Shown here in pieces: positions 1-8,956 of a DNA stretch of 64,000 nucleotides; positions within the stretch are counted from its first letter, which is position 1, and each line of letters begins with the position of its first letter. Below the pieces are notes generated by a model. That model was not told where the DNA came from. It did no database searches and saw only the letters and a list, made by a program, of their open reading frames with translations. This DNA comes from Lentzea alba. GTDB taxonomy: Bacteria > Actinomycetota > Actinomycetes > Mycobacteriales > Pseudonocardiaceae. The stretch spans positions 1-64,000 of the forward strand of contig NZ_JAAMPJ010000003.1 of NCBI RefSeq assembly GCF_011067745.1, written 5' to 3'. The position numbers and the translations under genes are program-made.

Positions 1-83
1 TAGACCACTGGGTTGATAGGCCAGAGGTGGAAGACCGGTAACGGTTGGAGCTGACTGGTACTAATAGGCCGAGGACTTGTTAC
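1..83 (+). rRNA. rrl: 23S ribosomal RNA, 3' end only
   Basis: The first bases carry the conserved 3' terminal domain of bacterial 23S rRNA, including the stretch reading CTGACTGGTACTAATAGGCC, the counterpart of the E. coli 3' end. The gene enters from outside the window. The mature 3' end is estimated at about position 83 by analogy. Bases 84-171 are spacer with an inverted pair, ACAACCAG (119-126) and CTGGTTGT (153-160), that may form an RNase III-type processing stem. Confidence 0.93.
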
Positions 84-171
84 AAAGACGCTACGCATCC
101 ACTGTGCGGTTCTGGAAGAACAACCAGGACCGATCGCGACCCTGCGGGGTTGCTGGTTGTAATTTCATAGT

Positions 172-290
172 GTTTCGGTGGTTATAGCGTTGGGGAAACA
201 CCCGGTCCCATTCCGAACCCGGTAGTTAAGCCCTTCTGCGCCGATGGTACTGCACTGGTTACGGTGTGGGAGAGTAGGTCGCCGCCGAAC
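172..290 (+). rRNA. rrf: 5S ribosomal RNA
   Basis: About 119 nt that match the actinobacterial 5S pattern from GTTTCGGTGG to GTCGCCGCCGAAC. The internal landmarks CCGAACCCGG and GGTACTGC are visible, and the complementary 5' and 3' ends (TTCGGTGG with CCGCCGAA) form helix I. It follows the 23S 3' end by about 90 bp, the usual rrl-rrf order. The ends are estimated to within a few bases. Confidence 0.93.
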
Positions 291-297
291 TTACGTA

Positions 298-352
298 CAG
301 AAGCCCCTGAGGGTCGAGCGCCACAAGCGTTCCCCTCGGGGGCTTCTGTTTT
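298..352 (+). terminator. rRNA operon intrinsic terminator
   Basis: AGAAGCCCC at 299-307 pairs with GGGGGCTTCT before a T run (TGTTTTTG), and the neighbouring GAGGG and CCCCTC extend the stem. It sits directly behind the 5S gene and is the expected rho-independent end of the rRNA operon. The next gene starts only about 20 bp later. Confidence 0.88.
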
Positions 353-369
353 TGTGGCATAAAGGACGT

Positions 370-1353
370 GTGACCAATTTGCGCGCGCCAGTGCTCGAGA
401 TGTTGTGGGAACCGCACGACCCTCTCGGCGCGCTCGGCGAAAGGTTCGGCTTCGGCGACGAGGAAGCGGCCGTGCACTGGGTCGCTGCCCAGCTGAACGA
501 ACATTGGGGTGTCCGGATCCACTCGTGCGAGCGGATCGTGATCAGTGACCACAACGCGCTGGCCTGGGTCGGCACGTCGTCCGGCCGGCTGCTGGCGAAG
601 TGGTCGGTCGTGCCGTGGCTCTTCGAACGCCTGGCGGAGCTCGCCCGGCTCACGCACTGGCTCGACGGTCAAGGCCTGCCGGTCTCGGTGCCACTTCCCG
701 CGCTGGACGGCCGTCAGCAGGTCGAGGCCGACGGCGCTTCGATGTCCTTGCAGCGGGAGATCGAAGGTGACCTGCTCGACGTCGGCGATCCACACCAGGT
801 CCGAGAGGCCGGGGCGGTCCTGGCCCGGTTGCAGGACGGGCTTGCCCGCTATCCCGATGCTGAGCGAGCCGCCATGCCCTGGGGTCCGTTGCCGCCGTTG
901 AACGTCCGGATCGCCGACTGGCTCGACTCCGCTGCCGAGTCCGTTCCCGCGAAAGCTCGCGACACGCTCCGGCGCCTGGTAGCCGAAGCGCCGCCCGGTG
1001 AACTCCCGCTGCAGCTCGGCCACCACGACTTCCGCTCCGCCAACGTCCTGTGCTCCGGAACCGAGGTGGCCGCGGTCATCGACTTCGAGGAGGCCAGGTT
1101 CGACCACCGGATCGTCGAGCTCGCACGATCAGCGGTCCTGCTCGGCACCCGCTTCCACGACTGGGGCCCGGTGCCGGCCGAGGTCCACGCGGAGTTCCTC
1201 GCCGGCTACCGGTCCGTGCGCGCCCTGACCCCGGCCGAGGCGAAGTGGTGGGACGTCGTCCTGCTCTGGCAGGCCCTGGCGATGGTGCCACTCGGCGACG
1301 ACCCGACCGGCTGGGGCCCCGCGGCACTGCACTACCTGCCGACTCCGCAGTGA
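370..1353 (+). CDS. APH-family phosphotransferase
   Basis: A 327-aa protein of the aminoglycoside/choline kinase-like fold. The Brenner motif HxDxxxxN is H218-x-D220...N225 (HHDFRSANVL) and the Mg-binding IDFE motif follows at D238, so it should phosphorylate a small hydroxylated substrate with ATP. The substrate cannot be read from sequence, and resistance is only one possibility. GTG at 370 is chosen because AAAGGA lies 5 nt upstream. The open frame continues back into the 5S gene and terminator, which cannot be coding. It is transcribed alone, right after the rRNA terminator. Confidence 0.8.
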   Translation: MTNLRAPVLEMLWEPHDPLGALGERFGFGDEEAAVHWVAAQLNEHWGVRIHSCERIVISDHNALAWVGTSSGRLLAKWSVVPWLFERLAELARLTHWLDGQGLPVSVPLPALDGRQQVEADGASMSLQREIEGDLLDVGDPHQVREAGAVLARLQDGLARYPDAERAAMPWGPLPPLNVRIADWLDSAAESVPAKARDTLRRLVAEAPPGELPLQLGHHDFRSANVLCSGTEVAAVIDFEEARFDHRIVELARSAVLLGTRFHDWGPVPAEVHAEFLAGYRSVRALTPAEAKWWDVVLLWQALAMVPLGDDPTGWGPAALHYLPTPQ

Positions 1354-1536
1354 GCTGGCGCTGTCCGGTGGACGCTCACTCGACCGGGTGAACAGTGCCC
1401 TGATTCGGCCCCTGCTCCCTCTAGTAGTTATTTCCGCTACCTGGGAGGTGTCACAAAACCATGGTCATCTTCGCCGCGCAATGAGGAAGACGCGTGGGGC
1501 GCCGGAGGCTCGTGGCTGCCCGGTACCTTCTGTCCC

Positions 1537-3078
1537 ATGCACAACGAGCAACGCACCGCCCGCCGGTCAGCCGGTGTGGGCAGGACGGCCGACCTCGCCA
1601 CGAACCCGTTCCGGATCGACCGCGACCGGGTGGCGAGCTCGCCGTTCTTCGCGAGGCTCGGCGGCGTCACGCAGGTCGTCAGCTCGACGGGCTCCGGGCT
1701 GCTCGTGCACAACCGGCTCACCCACAGCCTGAAGGTCGCCCAGGCCGCGCGCGCGATCGCGGAGCGGCTGACCAGCCGGCCCGAGCTGACCGCGGTGCTC
1801 GAGAAGCTCGGCGGATGTGATCCCGACGTGGTGGAGGCGGCGGCGCTCGCCCACGACCTGGGGCACCCGCCGTTCGGACACCTCGGCGAGCAGGTGCTGG
1901 ATCGGCTGGCGCGGCACCGGTTCGGGTTGCCGGACGGGTTCGAGGGCAACGCGCAGTCGTTCCGGATCGTCACGACGACGGATGTGCGGGGGCCCAAGGC
2001 GCTCGGGCTCGACCTGACCGTGGCGGTGCGGGCGGCGATGTTGAAGTACCCGTGGACGCGTCATCAGCCGCTCGACCTCGCGGTGGCGCCGCGTGGTGCG
2101 TCCGCGCCCGACGACATGCCGGGGACCGGTAGCTCGAAGTTCTCGGCTTACGTCACGGAGATCAACGATCTGCGGCAGGCGCGCGAGCCGTTCGAGGGGC
2201 GGGTCGAGTCGTGGCAGCAGACCGTCGAGGCGAGCGTAATGGACACCGCGGACGACATCGCGTACGCGATTCACGATCTGGAGGACTTCCACCGGGTCGG
2301 GGTGTTGCAGCACGCGACGGTCGCGGCCGAGCTCGGGACGTGGCAGGCGCAGGCGCTCGACCTCGCCGGCCTCAGCGACGCCGAGCTCGGCGCGGAGATC
2401 CGGATGCCGGGGCGGTCGTTGGAGACGTTGCGCCGGCGCATGCACTTCAAGGACTCGTGGGTGATGAGCGACGAGGCGTTCGCGCTGGCGGTGCGGAAGG
2501 TGAACAAGGAGCTGGTCGACGGGTTGCTGGCGGTGCCGTTCGACGGGTCGGTCGAGGCGGAGCAGGCGGTGGCCGGTTTCAGCGCGCGGTGGACGCGCCG
2601 GCTGGTGGACGCGGTCGGGGTCATCGAGGAGCCGACGCCGCGGTCCGGTCACGTCGTGCTGGCCGTCCAGCAGTGGCACGAAGTTCAGGTGTTGAAGTTC
2701 GTACATCGGCGTTTTGTGTTGCTGCGGCCGGATCTCGCGTTGCACCAACGAGGGCAGGCGCGGTTGCTCACGTCGTTGGTGGACGCGTTGGAGCAGTGGG
2801 TCACCGATCGGACGGAGGCGGACCGGTTGCCGCGCCGGTTGCACGATCTGGTGGAGCTGGCCGAAACGGAGTACGCGGCGCTCGCCCGGACGGAGCCGTC
2901 CACATTGGTCGGTCCTACCGGTGAGCTGCCGGTCGGGCCCGATGTCGTCAGGGGGTTGGCGCGCGGGCGGGCGGTGGTCGACTTCATCGCGTCGCTGACC
3001 GACAACCAGGCCGCCGCACTGCTGGAAGCACTTTCCGGGCGGACGGGTCAGTTGTGGACTGACGCGTTTGTTCTGTGA
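1537..3078 (+). CDS. dgt: Deoxyguanosinetriphosphate triphosphohydrolase-like protein (HD domain)
   Basis: A 513-aa cytosolic HD-superfamily phosphohydrolase of the dGTPase family, which cleaves dNTPs to deoxynucleoside and triphosphate and so tunes dNTP pools. Visible are the N-terminal signature NRLTHSLKVAQ, the metal-binding HD pair H106-D107 in HDLGHPPFGH, and VMDTADDIAYAIHDLED, the later conserved Asp-rich helix. Its length fits the long actinobacterial dGTPase-like group. No Shine-Dalgarno sequence precedes the ATG, but TACCTT lies about 10 bp upstream, so the mRNA may be leaderless. In other actinobacteria this gene usually lies near dnaG; dnaG would be outside this window if present. 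Confidence 0.9.
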   Translation: MHNEQRTARRSAGVGRTADLATNPFRIDRDRVASSPFFARLGGVTQVVSSTGSGLLVHNRLTHSLKVAQAARAIAERLTSRPELTAVLEKLGGCDPDVVEAAALAHDLGHPPFGHLGEQVLDRLARHRFGLPDGFEGNAQSFRIVTTTDVRGPKALGLDLTVAVRAAMLKYPWTRHQPLDLAVAPRGASAPDDMPGTGSSKFSAYVTEINDLRQAREPFEGRVESWQQTVEASVMDTADDIAYAIHDLEDFHRVGVLQHATVAAELGTWQAQALDLAGLSDAELGAEIRMPGRSLETLRRRMHFKDSWVMSDEAFALAVRKVNKELVDGLLAVPFDGSVEAEQAVAGFSARWTRRLVDAVGVIEEPTPRSGHVVLAVQQWHEVQVLKFVHRRFVLLRPDLALHQRGQARLLTSLVDALEQWVTDRTEADRLPRRLHDLVELAETEYAALARTEPSTLVGPTGELPVGPDVVRGLARGRAVVDFIASLTDNQAAALLEALSGRTGQLWTDAFVL

Positions 3079-3237
3079 ACTGTGATTGTGTCTGCTAAGT
3101 GAGAAGTAGCCCAATCGGATGCTGACTGTGATCAGTCGTGCGCCATACGTTGACGCCTCGGCCGGGATCATCCGGCCGCAGGCCGCGTGCCCAGGGGGAT
3201 CGTTCCGGGGCACGCCAACGTTCGGGGGAGAAGCCCT

Positions 3238-6030
3238 GTGCGCCGATCTCGAAGAGGCACGTCGTTAGTCACCGCAGGAACCGCAGTCCTTCTGGCCGCA
3301 CTCACCGCTGTCACGCCGGCGTCCGCGGACCCGGTCAAGGCGGCGAAGACCATCACCGACCGCACCGCGGCCCAGATCGCCGCGCTGCAGAGCGTCAAGA
3401 AGTCGCTCACCCCAGCTGAGTCCAAAGTGGACAGCGCGCTCGTCGTGGAGGCGCGCAAGCGCGTCCAGACTGGGACGATGAGTGCCCTGCCGCAGGTGCA
3501 GACCGGCGTTGCCGTGACGCCGCGGTCCACCACCCTTGTGGACATCCGCGCCAAGCAGTACTCCGAGGACCTGGTCAACGCTGTCCGCGCGGCGGGTGGA
3601 CAGATCCGGGCCGTGTCCGCCGAGCACCGCACCGTGCGCGCCGAGGTTCCGGTCGCGAAGCTCGCGGAGATTGCCGGACGCAACGACGTCACGCGCGTCG
3701 AGCCGGGCAGCGACGCGATGACGCAGGACCTGAAGAACAAGCGGGACAACAAGAGCCGCAAGCAGGTTCCGTCCAAAGAGGACAAAGCCAAGGAAATCGA
3801 GCGCAGGCTCTCCGAGAAGCAGCTGTCCGTGCAGGCGGCCAAGGTCGCCGAGAGCGACAAGGCCCACAACGCCGAGGCCGCGCGGGGAAGCTTCCGCGTG
3901 ACCGGTGTCGGCGTGAAGCTCTGCGCGCTCTCCGACGGCGTGAACTCACTGGCCGTGTCGCAGGCCGCGGGTGAGCTGCCGGCCGTCGACGTCCTGCCGG
4001 GGCAGGCGGGTTCCGGTGACGAGGGCACCGCGATGCTCGAGATCCTGCACGACCTCGCGCCCAGCGCCGAACTCGGCTTCGCCACGGCGTTCAACGGTGA
4101 CGCGAGCTTCGCCGACAACATCAAGAAGCTGCGCTTCGAGCTCGGCTGCGACGTCATCGTCGACGACGTCATCTACTTCAACGAGTCGCCGTTCCAGGAC
4201 GGCATCATCGCGCGCGCCGTGGACGCGGTCGCCGCGGACGGCGCGATGTTCTTCTCCAGCGCCGGCAACCAGGGCAACGTCGCGGACGGCACCTCGGGCC
4301 ACTACGAGGGCCAGTTCGTCGACTCGGGCGTGGGCGTCGGCAAGTTCGCCGGTACCGCGCACGACTTCAACCCGGACCCGAACGCCAAGCAGCTGTTCAA
4401 CCCGCTGTCGAACTACTCGGGCGACACCCCCGTGACGCTGCACTGGGCCGACCCGCTGGGTCAGTCGTTCAACGACTACGACCTGTACCTGGTCAACGCC
4501 CAGGGCAACGTTGTCACCTTCAGCCAGAACAACCAGGACGGCGCGCAGGACCCGTTCGAGCGGATCAACACGCCGAGCACGTCCACGGGCACGCGTCTCG
4601 CGGTCGTGAAGTTCCGCGGTGAGGACAAGTACTTCGCCCTGTCGCTGTTCGGTGGACGGTTCGCCGACTCCAACGACGGCCTCAAGAAGTTCGTCACGCC
4701 CGGCATGACCCGCGGTCACTCGGCCGCCAAGGGCGCGATCTCGGTCGCGGCCGCTCCTGCCGCCGCGGCGCTGCCGTTCGACCTGGAGCCCGGTGACCCG
4801 GCCAACCCCAAGGGCCCGTACCCGAACGCCTACGACAGCACGCAGAAGCCGGAGCGCTTCACCTCCGACGGACCGCGCAAGACGTTCTTCGCGCCCGACG
4901 GAACGCCGCTCGCCGAGACCCGGCAGAAGCCGGACATCACCGCGGCCGACGGCGTGACCACGTCGGTGCCGGGCTTCGCGCCGTTCTTCGGCACGTCTGC
5001 TTCAGCTCCGAACGCCGCCGCGATCGCCGGTCTGATCCTGTCCGGCAACCCGACGCTCAAGCCCGCCGAGGTCAAGGAAGCCCTTGTCACCACGGCGATC
5101 GACATCGTCGAGTCCGGTGTGGACAACCGCACCGGGGCCGGCATCGTGATGGCCGACAAGGCTCTCGCCTACACCGGCGCGTCGCCTCAGGCACTGGCTC
5201 GCGCGCAGCGTCCGACGATCGTGAACGACGCTGACGGAAGCGCTTTCTTCAAGCCGGGCACCACGTCCACGGTGACGCTTCCTGTCGCCAACAACGGTGA
5301 CGGCACCGCGTCGTCGACCTCGGTCGTGCTGTCGACGCCGGCCGCCGGCGTGACCATCGCGCCGCGGTCGAAGTACTACGGCAACATCGACGCCGGTCAG
5401 ACCGTCAGCAACACCTTCAAGGTGACCATCCCGGCGTCGGCCGGTCTCGGTACGGCGGTGCGCCTCGACGCACGCGTGACCTACGCGGGTTCGACGTCGC
5501 CGACGACGGCCTCGTTCGCCATGCGCGTGGGTGAGCCGGCGCGTGACTTCAAGACGTTCGCCTACACCGGTGCTCCGGTGGCCATCCCGGACAACGACCA
5601 GACGGGTGTCTCCATCTCCCTGCCGGTGTCCGGTGTCGGTGCGGCGTCGAACCTGAAGTTCTCGGTGGACGGCGCGACCTGCTCGACGACGGAAGGCGCT
5701 ACGACGGTGGGCATCGACCACACCTTCGTCGGTGACCTGGTGGGCACGCTCACCTCGCCGTCGGGCAAGTCGGTCACGCTGTTCTCGCGGGCCGGCAACA
5801 CGGGCAACAACATCTGCCAGGCCGTGTTCGACGACTCGGCCACGCGGGCGTTCTCGTCCGTGCTGAGCGGCGACGCGCCGTTCACCGGGTCGTGGAAGGC
5901 GGGCTCCCCGCTGTCCGCGTTGACGGCGGACCCGGCGGACGGCACCTGGGTGTTCAAGGTCGCCGACGTGGTGGGCTCGGACCGCGGTTCCATCCGCTCC
6001 GTGACGCTGCACGTCGCCGGCTGGGTGTGA
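3238..6030 (+). CDS. Secreted S8-like serine peptidase with P/Homo B domain
   Basis: A 930-aa exported protein. GTG 3238 follows GGGGGAG by 7 nt and gives a clean signal peptide (MRRSRRGTSLV... to the ASADP site); earlier in-frame starts add a non-signal stretch. A long charged pro-region covers about residues 30-200. The subtilisin fold has Asp233 (LSDGV) and Ser587 (GTSASAP), but the HGT histidine position reads DEGTAML, placing Glu262 where His is expected. The C-terminal 150 residues resemble the proprotein convertase P domain (HTFVGDLVGTLTSPSG). It probably matures and acts outside the cell, with the catalytic mechanism in question. A strong terminator follows. Confidence 0.87.
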   Translation: MRRSRRGTSLVTAGTAVLLAALTAVTPASADPVKAAKTITDRTAAQIAALQSVKKSLTPAESKVDSALVVEARKRVQTGTMSALPQVQTGVAVTPRSTTLVDIRAKQYSEDLVNAVRAAGGQIRAVSAEHRTVRAEVPVAKLAEIAGRNDVTRVEPGSDAMTQDLKNKRDNKSRKQVPSKEDKAKEIERRLSEKQLSVQAAKVAESDKAHNAEAARGSFRVTGVGVKLCALSDGVNSLAVSQAAGELPAVDVLPGQAGSGDEGTAMLEILHDLAPSAELGFATAFNGDASFADNIKKLRFELGCDVIVDDVIYFNESPFQDGIIARAVDAVAADGAMFFSSAGNQGNVADGTSGHYEGQFVDSGVGVGKFAGTAHDFNPDPNAKQLFNPLSNYSGDTPVTLHWADPLGQSFNDYDLYLVNAQGNVVTFSQNNQDGAQDPFERINTPSTSTGTRLAVVKFRGEDKYFALSLFGGRFADSNDGLKKFVTPGMTRGHSAAKGAISVAAAPAAAALPFDLEPGDPANPKGPYPNAYDSTQKPERFTSDGPRKTFFAPDGTPLAETRQKPDITAADGVTTSVPGFAPFFGTSASAPNAAAIAGLILSGNPTLKPAEVKEALVTTAIDIVESGVDNRTGAGIVMADKALAYTGASPQALARAQRPTIVNDADGSAFFKPGTTSTVTLPVANNGDGTASSTSVVLSTPAAGVTIAPRSKYYGNIDAGQTVSNTFKVTIPASAGLGTAVRLDARVTYAGSTSPTTASFAMRVGEPARDFKTFAYTGAPVAIPDNDQTGVSISLPVSGVGAASNLKFSVDGATCSTTEGATTVGIDHTFVGDLVGTLTSPSGKSVTLFSRAGNTGNNICQAVFDDSATRAFSSVLSGDAPFTGSWKAGSPLSALTADPADGTWVFKVADVVGSDRGSIRSVTLHVAGWV

Positions 6031-6047
6031 CGAGCTAGCTGACAGAG

Positions 6048-6081
6048 GAAAGGCCCCCGGCTCGCGAGCCGGGGGCCTTTC
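6048..6081 (+). terminator. Strong bidirectional intrinsic terminator
   Basis: GAAAGGCCCCCGGCTC pairs with GAGCCGGGGGCCTTTC around a very short loop, ending in a short T run on the plus strand and preceded by an A-rich segment on the other strand. It lies between the plus-strand peptidase gene and the minus-strand regulator gene, so it can end both transcripts. Confidence 0.9.
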
Positions 6082-6114
6082 TCGTCGTACCAAGAACTTC
6101 GTGCTGGCGAACGG

Positions 6115-7095
6115 CTAGCGGTTCGGCCACTCCCAGCGGATGCCGAACACACCCGGACCGAACCCGAGTGCCACGGCGTGCACGCCGCCGCCCGAGTCCA
6201 GGGTGAGGTTGCGGCGCCGCGAAGGCGTCTCGTCGCCCGCCGGCACGCTGTACTGCTGCACGCGCGAGGGCAGGTTCGACTCCTCGAAGCGGACCTCGAT
6301 GACGTACTCGCGGACCGGGAGGCGGAACTTGCGCGCGAACGTGTTGTTGCCCTTCGGTGCGTGGCCCTCGGGGAACACCAGCTGGTATTCCATGATGAGG
6401 GTCTCGCCGCGGGTCAACGGGCGTTCGAACATCATCTCGGCGACCATGATGTTGGCTTCGTGGTCGCGTGCGATCCGTCCCAGGTGGCAGTTGCGCACGT
6501 TCACGATCTCGGGGAGCACGTCCGACTCCTCGGTCTCGAACACGAGCGCCCAGCGGTCCGGCCCGTCCTGCTCGGCCCGCAGGATCTGCCGCACCCACAC
6601 GGATTTCTGCCCGCCGTCGGCAGAGATCTCGATGCGGTCGTGCTGACTGATCCTGCCGAGCTTCAGGTCAGAGGACGTGTCGACCTTCGAGAGCAGGTTC
6701 GCGACCCGCTCCCGACGCGCCCAGAGCGCGTCGATCGGCATCATCGTCGTCGGGCGGCAACGGCGGCCTCGCGGACGAGGTGGGCCGAGCAGCGCCGACA
6801 GACCCGACTGAGGCACGCCCAGGACCGACTCGAGGTGCCGCAGCGCCTCCAGTGATTCAGGGCGTTCAGGCCTTCGCCGTCCTGACTGCCAGTAGCTGAG
6901 CGTCGCGACGCTGATGGTCACGCCGCGCAGTGCCAACCGGTGCTGGATGCGGTCGAGGCTGAGACGGCTCGCCTTGATGGCAGCCCTCAACGCTTCCGGG
7001 AACGGTCCCGTCGTCAAGAGCTGCGTAAGGCTGCCGTGGCCCGTTGAGTCAGTGTCGTCAACGGTCAGTGTTGGTCGACCGGCAGCAGTGGTCAT
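6115..7095 (-). CDS. XRE-type HTH regulator with unknown C-terminal domain
   Basis: A 326-aa protein. Residues about 30-105 form a lambda-repressor-like HTH (LDRIQHRLALRGVTISVATLSYWQSGRRRP), a DNA-binding module typical of actinomycete regulators. Residues 120-326 form a beta-rich region not recognised here that could sense a ligand or mediate oligomerisation. The ATG at 7095 is preceded by GGGGAG at 6 nt. It is monocistronic, convergent with the S8 peptidase gene and divergent from the methyltransferase-like gene. Its target is unknown; the peptidase gene or its own promoter are natural candidates by proximity only. Confidence 0.75.
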   Translation of the reverse strand: MTTAAGRPTLTVDDTDSTGHGSLTQLLTTGPFPEALRAAIKASRLSLDRIQHRLALRGVTISVATLSYWQSGRRRPERPESLEALRHLESVLGVPQSGLSALLGPPRPRGRRCRPTTMMPIDALWARRERVANLLSKVDTSSDLKLGRISQHDRIEISADGGQKSVWVRQILRAEQDGPDRWALVFETEESDVLPEIVNVRNCHLGRIARDHEANIMVAEMMFERPLTRGETLIMEYQLVFPEGHAPKGNNTFARKFRLPVREYVIEVRFEESNLPSRVQQYSVPAGDETPSRRRNLTLDSGGGVHAVALGFGPGVFGIRWEWPNR

Positions 7096-7292
7096 GGTGA
7101 CTCCCCGCTGTCATAAGATCACGCCCCAGTGACCCTACCCGTCCGTGAACATCGCTGGTCGGAGCCGGATGGAGTCAATGGTTAATCCATACGGTTGATG
7201 AGTTCACGCTTTCGAGACTCATCTGTCAAGCATTTCGAACCGATCAGTAACATCCGTGTGCAGTTCACGCCTCGTATCGAGATGGCTCTAGT

Positions 7293-7826
7293 GTGTGTCC
7301 GGTGAACGACCTCGACGTGCTGACATCGGTGGCCGGTGCGGTGCTCGGGCCCGGTCCGCACGCGGTGGTGGACCTTCTGGACGTGGTGCCCGGCGTCCAG
7401 GTGGACGCGGTGCGCGCGACGGACGACCTCCTGCCCAGGCTGGCGCACGAGGAGTCCCTTTCGAACATCCTCCTGCTCGCCCACGCGTCGCTGCGGCCCG
7501 GCGGGGTCCTGGTGGCCGCGGTTCCGGAGCTCGACCGGCTCGGCGCGCTGCGGCCCACGGCGCCGCCACCGAAGGTCAACGGGGACCGGGTCACCGTGCA
7601 GCTCTGGGAATGGGCTCCCGACGGCCTGTCGTACGGCCTGGAGGTCGTAACGCTGCTGCGGGGTACCTCGGGGTGGGAGATCTCCGGAACGGCCTCCACG
7701 CGCCACAGGGTGCTCTCCGCCGCCGAGATGGAGCACGGGCTGCACGCCGCCGGGTTCTCGACGGTCCAGCGGCTCGCTCCGGGGGAGAGCGGCCACCGCG
7801 TGCCGGTGTGGGTGGCCGTCAGATGA
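7293..7826 (+). CDS. Methyltransferase-like protein, short
   Basis: A 177-aa protein (174 if the GTG at 7302 is used). The centre reads LSNILLLAHASLRPGGVLVAAVPEL, the beta4-alphaD-beta5 part of a class I SAM methyltransferase with the LRPGG turn. The usual glycine-rich SAM loop is not obvious at the N-terminus, so activity is uncertain. Its stop overlaps the ATG of the next gene by 4 nt, so the two are probably co-translated. Because the partner is a ribosome-rescue-type protein, a role in translation quality control is possible but is inference. No good Shine-Dalgarno sequence is seen. Confidence 0.62.
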   Translation: MCPVNDLDVLTSVAGAVLGPGPHAVVDLLDVVPGVQVDAVRATDDLLPRLAHEESLSNILLLAHASLRPGGVLVAAVPELDRLGALRPTAPPPKVNGDRVTVQLWEWAPDGLSYGLEVVTLLRGTSGWEISGTASTRHRVLSAAEMEHGLHAAGFSTVQRLAPGESGHRVPVWVAVR

Positions 7827-8503
7827 GCCGGGTGCGGCCGGTCCCCGGTGGCCGGGCCGTCGAGGTCGAACCGGAACGCGTCCAGGGGTGGATCGGCCGC
7901 TTCGCCGACCGGCACGGTGCCGTCGACGTCCGGGTCGCCGAAGATGAGGTCGAGATCACCGCCGCGGACGGCGCGACGGCCACGTTCAGGACGCGCGGTG
8001 GTGCCTCTGTAGAAGAGGTGCTCGAAAACCTCATCGAACCGCGCCGGATCGGCCTCGTGCTCGTGCGGCTCGGCGGGCACAGCGTCGGCGTGGCGTTCGG
8101 CGGCAAGGTCGAGGTCTCCGCGACCGACCGCAAACAGGTGCACGGCCGCATCAGGGCCGGCGGCTGGTCGCAGCAGCGGTTCGCCCGGCGCCGCGAGGGC
8201 CAGGCCCGCGTCGCGCTCCAGGCTGCCGCGGACGACGTGTTCCGCGTGCTGGTTCCGAGGCTCGCCCAACTGGACAGCGTCGTGCTCGGCGGTGACTGGC
8301 AGGCGCTGGACGTCCTGCGCAACGACCGCAGGCTTCGAGACGTCTTCTCGATGGCCGAAGATCGCGTCCTGGACGTCCCCGAACCCCGGCGGACGGTCCT
8401 GGACGAGGCCGCTGAACGGGCCCGGTGCGTCGAGATCGTGATCCAGGACACACGGGCAACCGGACCGGACGCCGACCGCATGGATACGGGTGAGGGTGCC
8501 TGA
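7823..8503 (+). CDS. acVLRF1-family peptidyl-tRNA hydrolase
   Basis: A 226-aa protein of the actinobacterial Vms1/eRF1-like (VLRF1) family, predicted to hydrolyse peptidyl-tRNA on stalled or split ribosomes. The diagnostic stretch is GGWSQQRFARRR: its GxxQ-type loop stands in for the GGQ of eRF1, and the following Arg-rich helix is typical. Upstream beta-strands read IGLVLVRLGGHSVGVAFGGK and downstream LDSVVLGGD, matching the VLRF1 core. The start codon overlaps the end of the methyltransferase-like gene (ATGA). The frame is open further upstream, but that part is a shadow of the preceding gene. Confidence 0.8.
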   Translation: MSRVRPVPGGRAVEVEPERVQGWIGRFADRHGAVDVRVAEDEVEITAADGATATFRTRGGASVEEVLENLIEPRRIGLVLVRLGGHSVGVAFGGKVEVSATDRKQVHGRIRAGGWSQQRFARRREGQARVALQAAADDVFRVLVPRLAQLDSVVLGGDWQALDVLRNDRRLRDVFSMAEDRVLDVPEPRRTVLDEAAERARCVEIVIQDTRATGPDADRMDTGEGA

Positions 8504-8536
8504 AGAGGGCGCCACTGAACCCTGCTGGAGCTGCAA

Positions 8537-8947
8537 GTGCGCAAACGAATGGTGATCGTGGCCGGAGCCGTGGCGCTGGGTGCCGTCGGCATCGCGGTGC
8601 CCGCGCTGGCGCTGAGCGGCGGCGGCAACCCCGCAACGCCCACGAGCTCGGCTCCGCAGCCGCCGTCGAACACGATCTCGACCTCGCCGGGAGCACCGTC
8701 GTCCACCGTGACCCACCCGCCGACCACGCCGCCGCCCACGTGGGCGTCGTCGACGCCGGCCCACCCGTCGCCCACGTCGGCGATCTCGACGCCGCCCTAC
8801 CCGCCGACGACCTGGACGACGCCGTCGCCGAACTCGACGCCGCCTAAGCCGACGTCGATCGCCACCACGCCGCCGCTGCCGACCAACACCGGGGGGCCCT
8901 CGTACCCCGCGACGACGCCGCCGGTGTCGTCTGCCCCTGCCAAGTAG
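8537..8947 (+). CDS. Secreted or membrane-tethered Pro/Thr/Ser-rich protein
   Basis: A 136-aa protein. Residues 1-27 form a signal peptide or anchor (MRKRMVIVAGAVALGAVGIAV...ALA). The rest is low-complexity Pro/Thr/Ser with many STPP, PTT and TPP units and no enzyme motif. GTG 8537 follows CTGGAG by 6 nt. The stop is 9 bp before the sigma gene's apparent CTG start. Its composition resembles the extracellular part of the protein encoded after the sigma gene, so the three genes look like one cassette. Function unknown; an extracellular linker or stalk region is a reasonable reading. Confidence 0.65.
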   Translation: MRKRMVIVAGAVALGAVGIAVPALALSGGGNPATPTSSAPQPPSNTISTSPGAPSSTVTHPPTTPPPTWASSTPAHPSPTSAISTPPYPPTTWTTPSPNSTPPKPTSIATTPPLPTNTGGPSYPATTPPVSSAPAK

Positions 8948-8956
8948 GAGTCACCC

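Noticed and set aside
244..369. Upstream extension of the phosphotransferase frame
   Set aside because: It runs through the 5S rRNA gene and its terminator; GTG 370 with AAAGGA is a proper start.
5002..6093. 363-aa minus-strand ORF opposite the S8 peptidase
   Set aside because: Antisense shadow with Arg/His-rich low-complexity text; no start site context.
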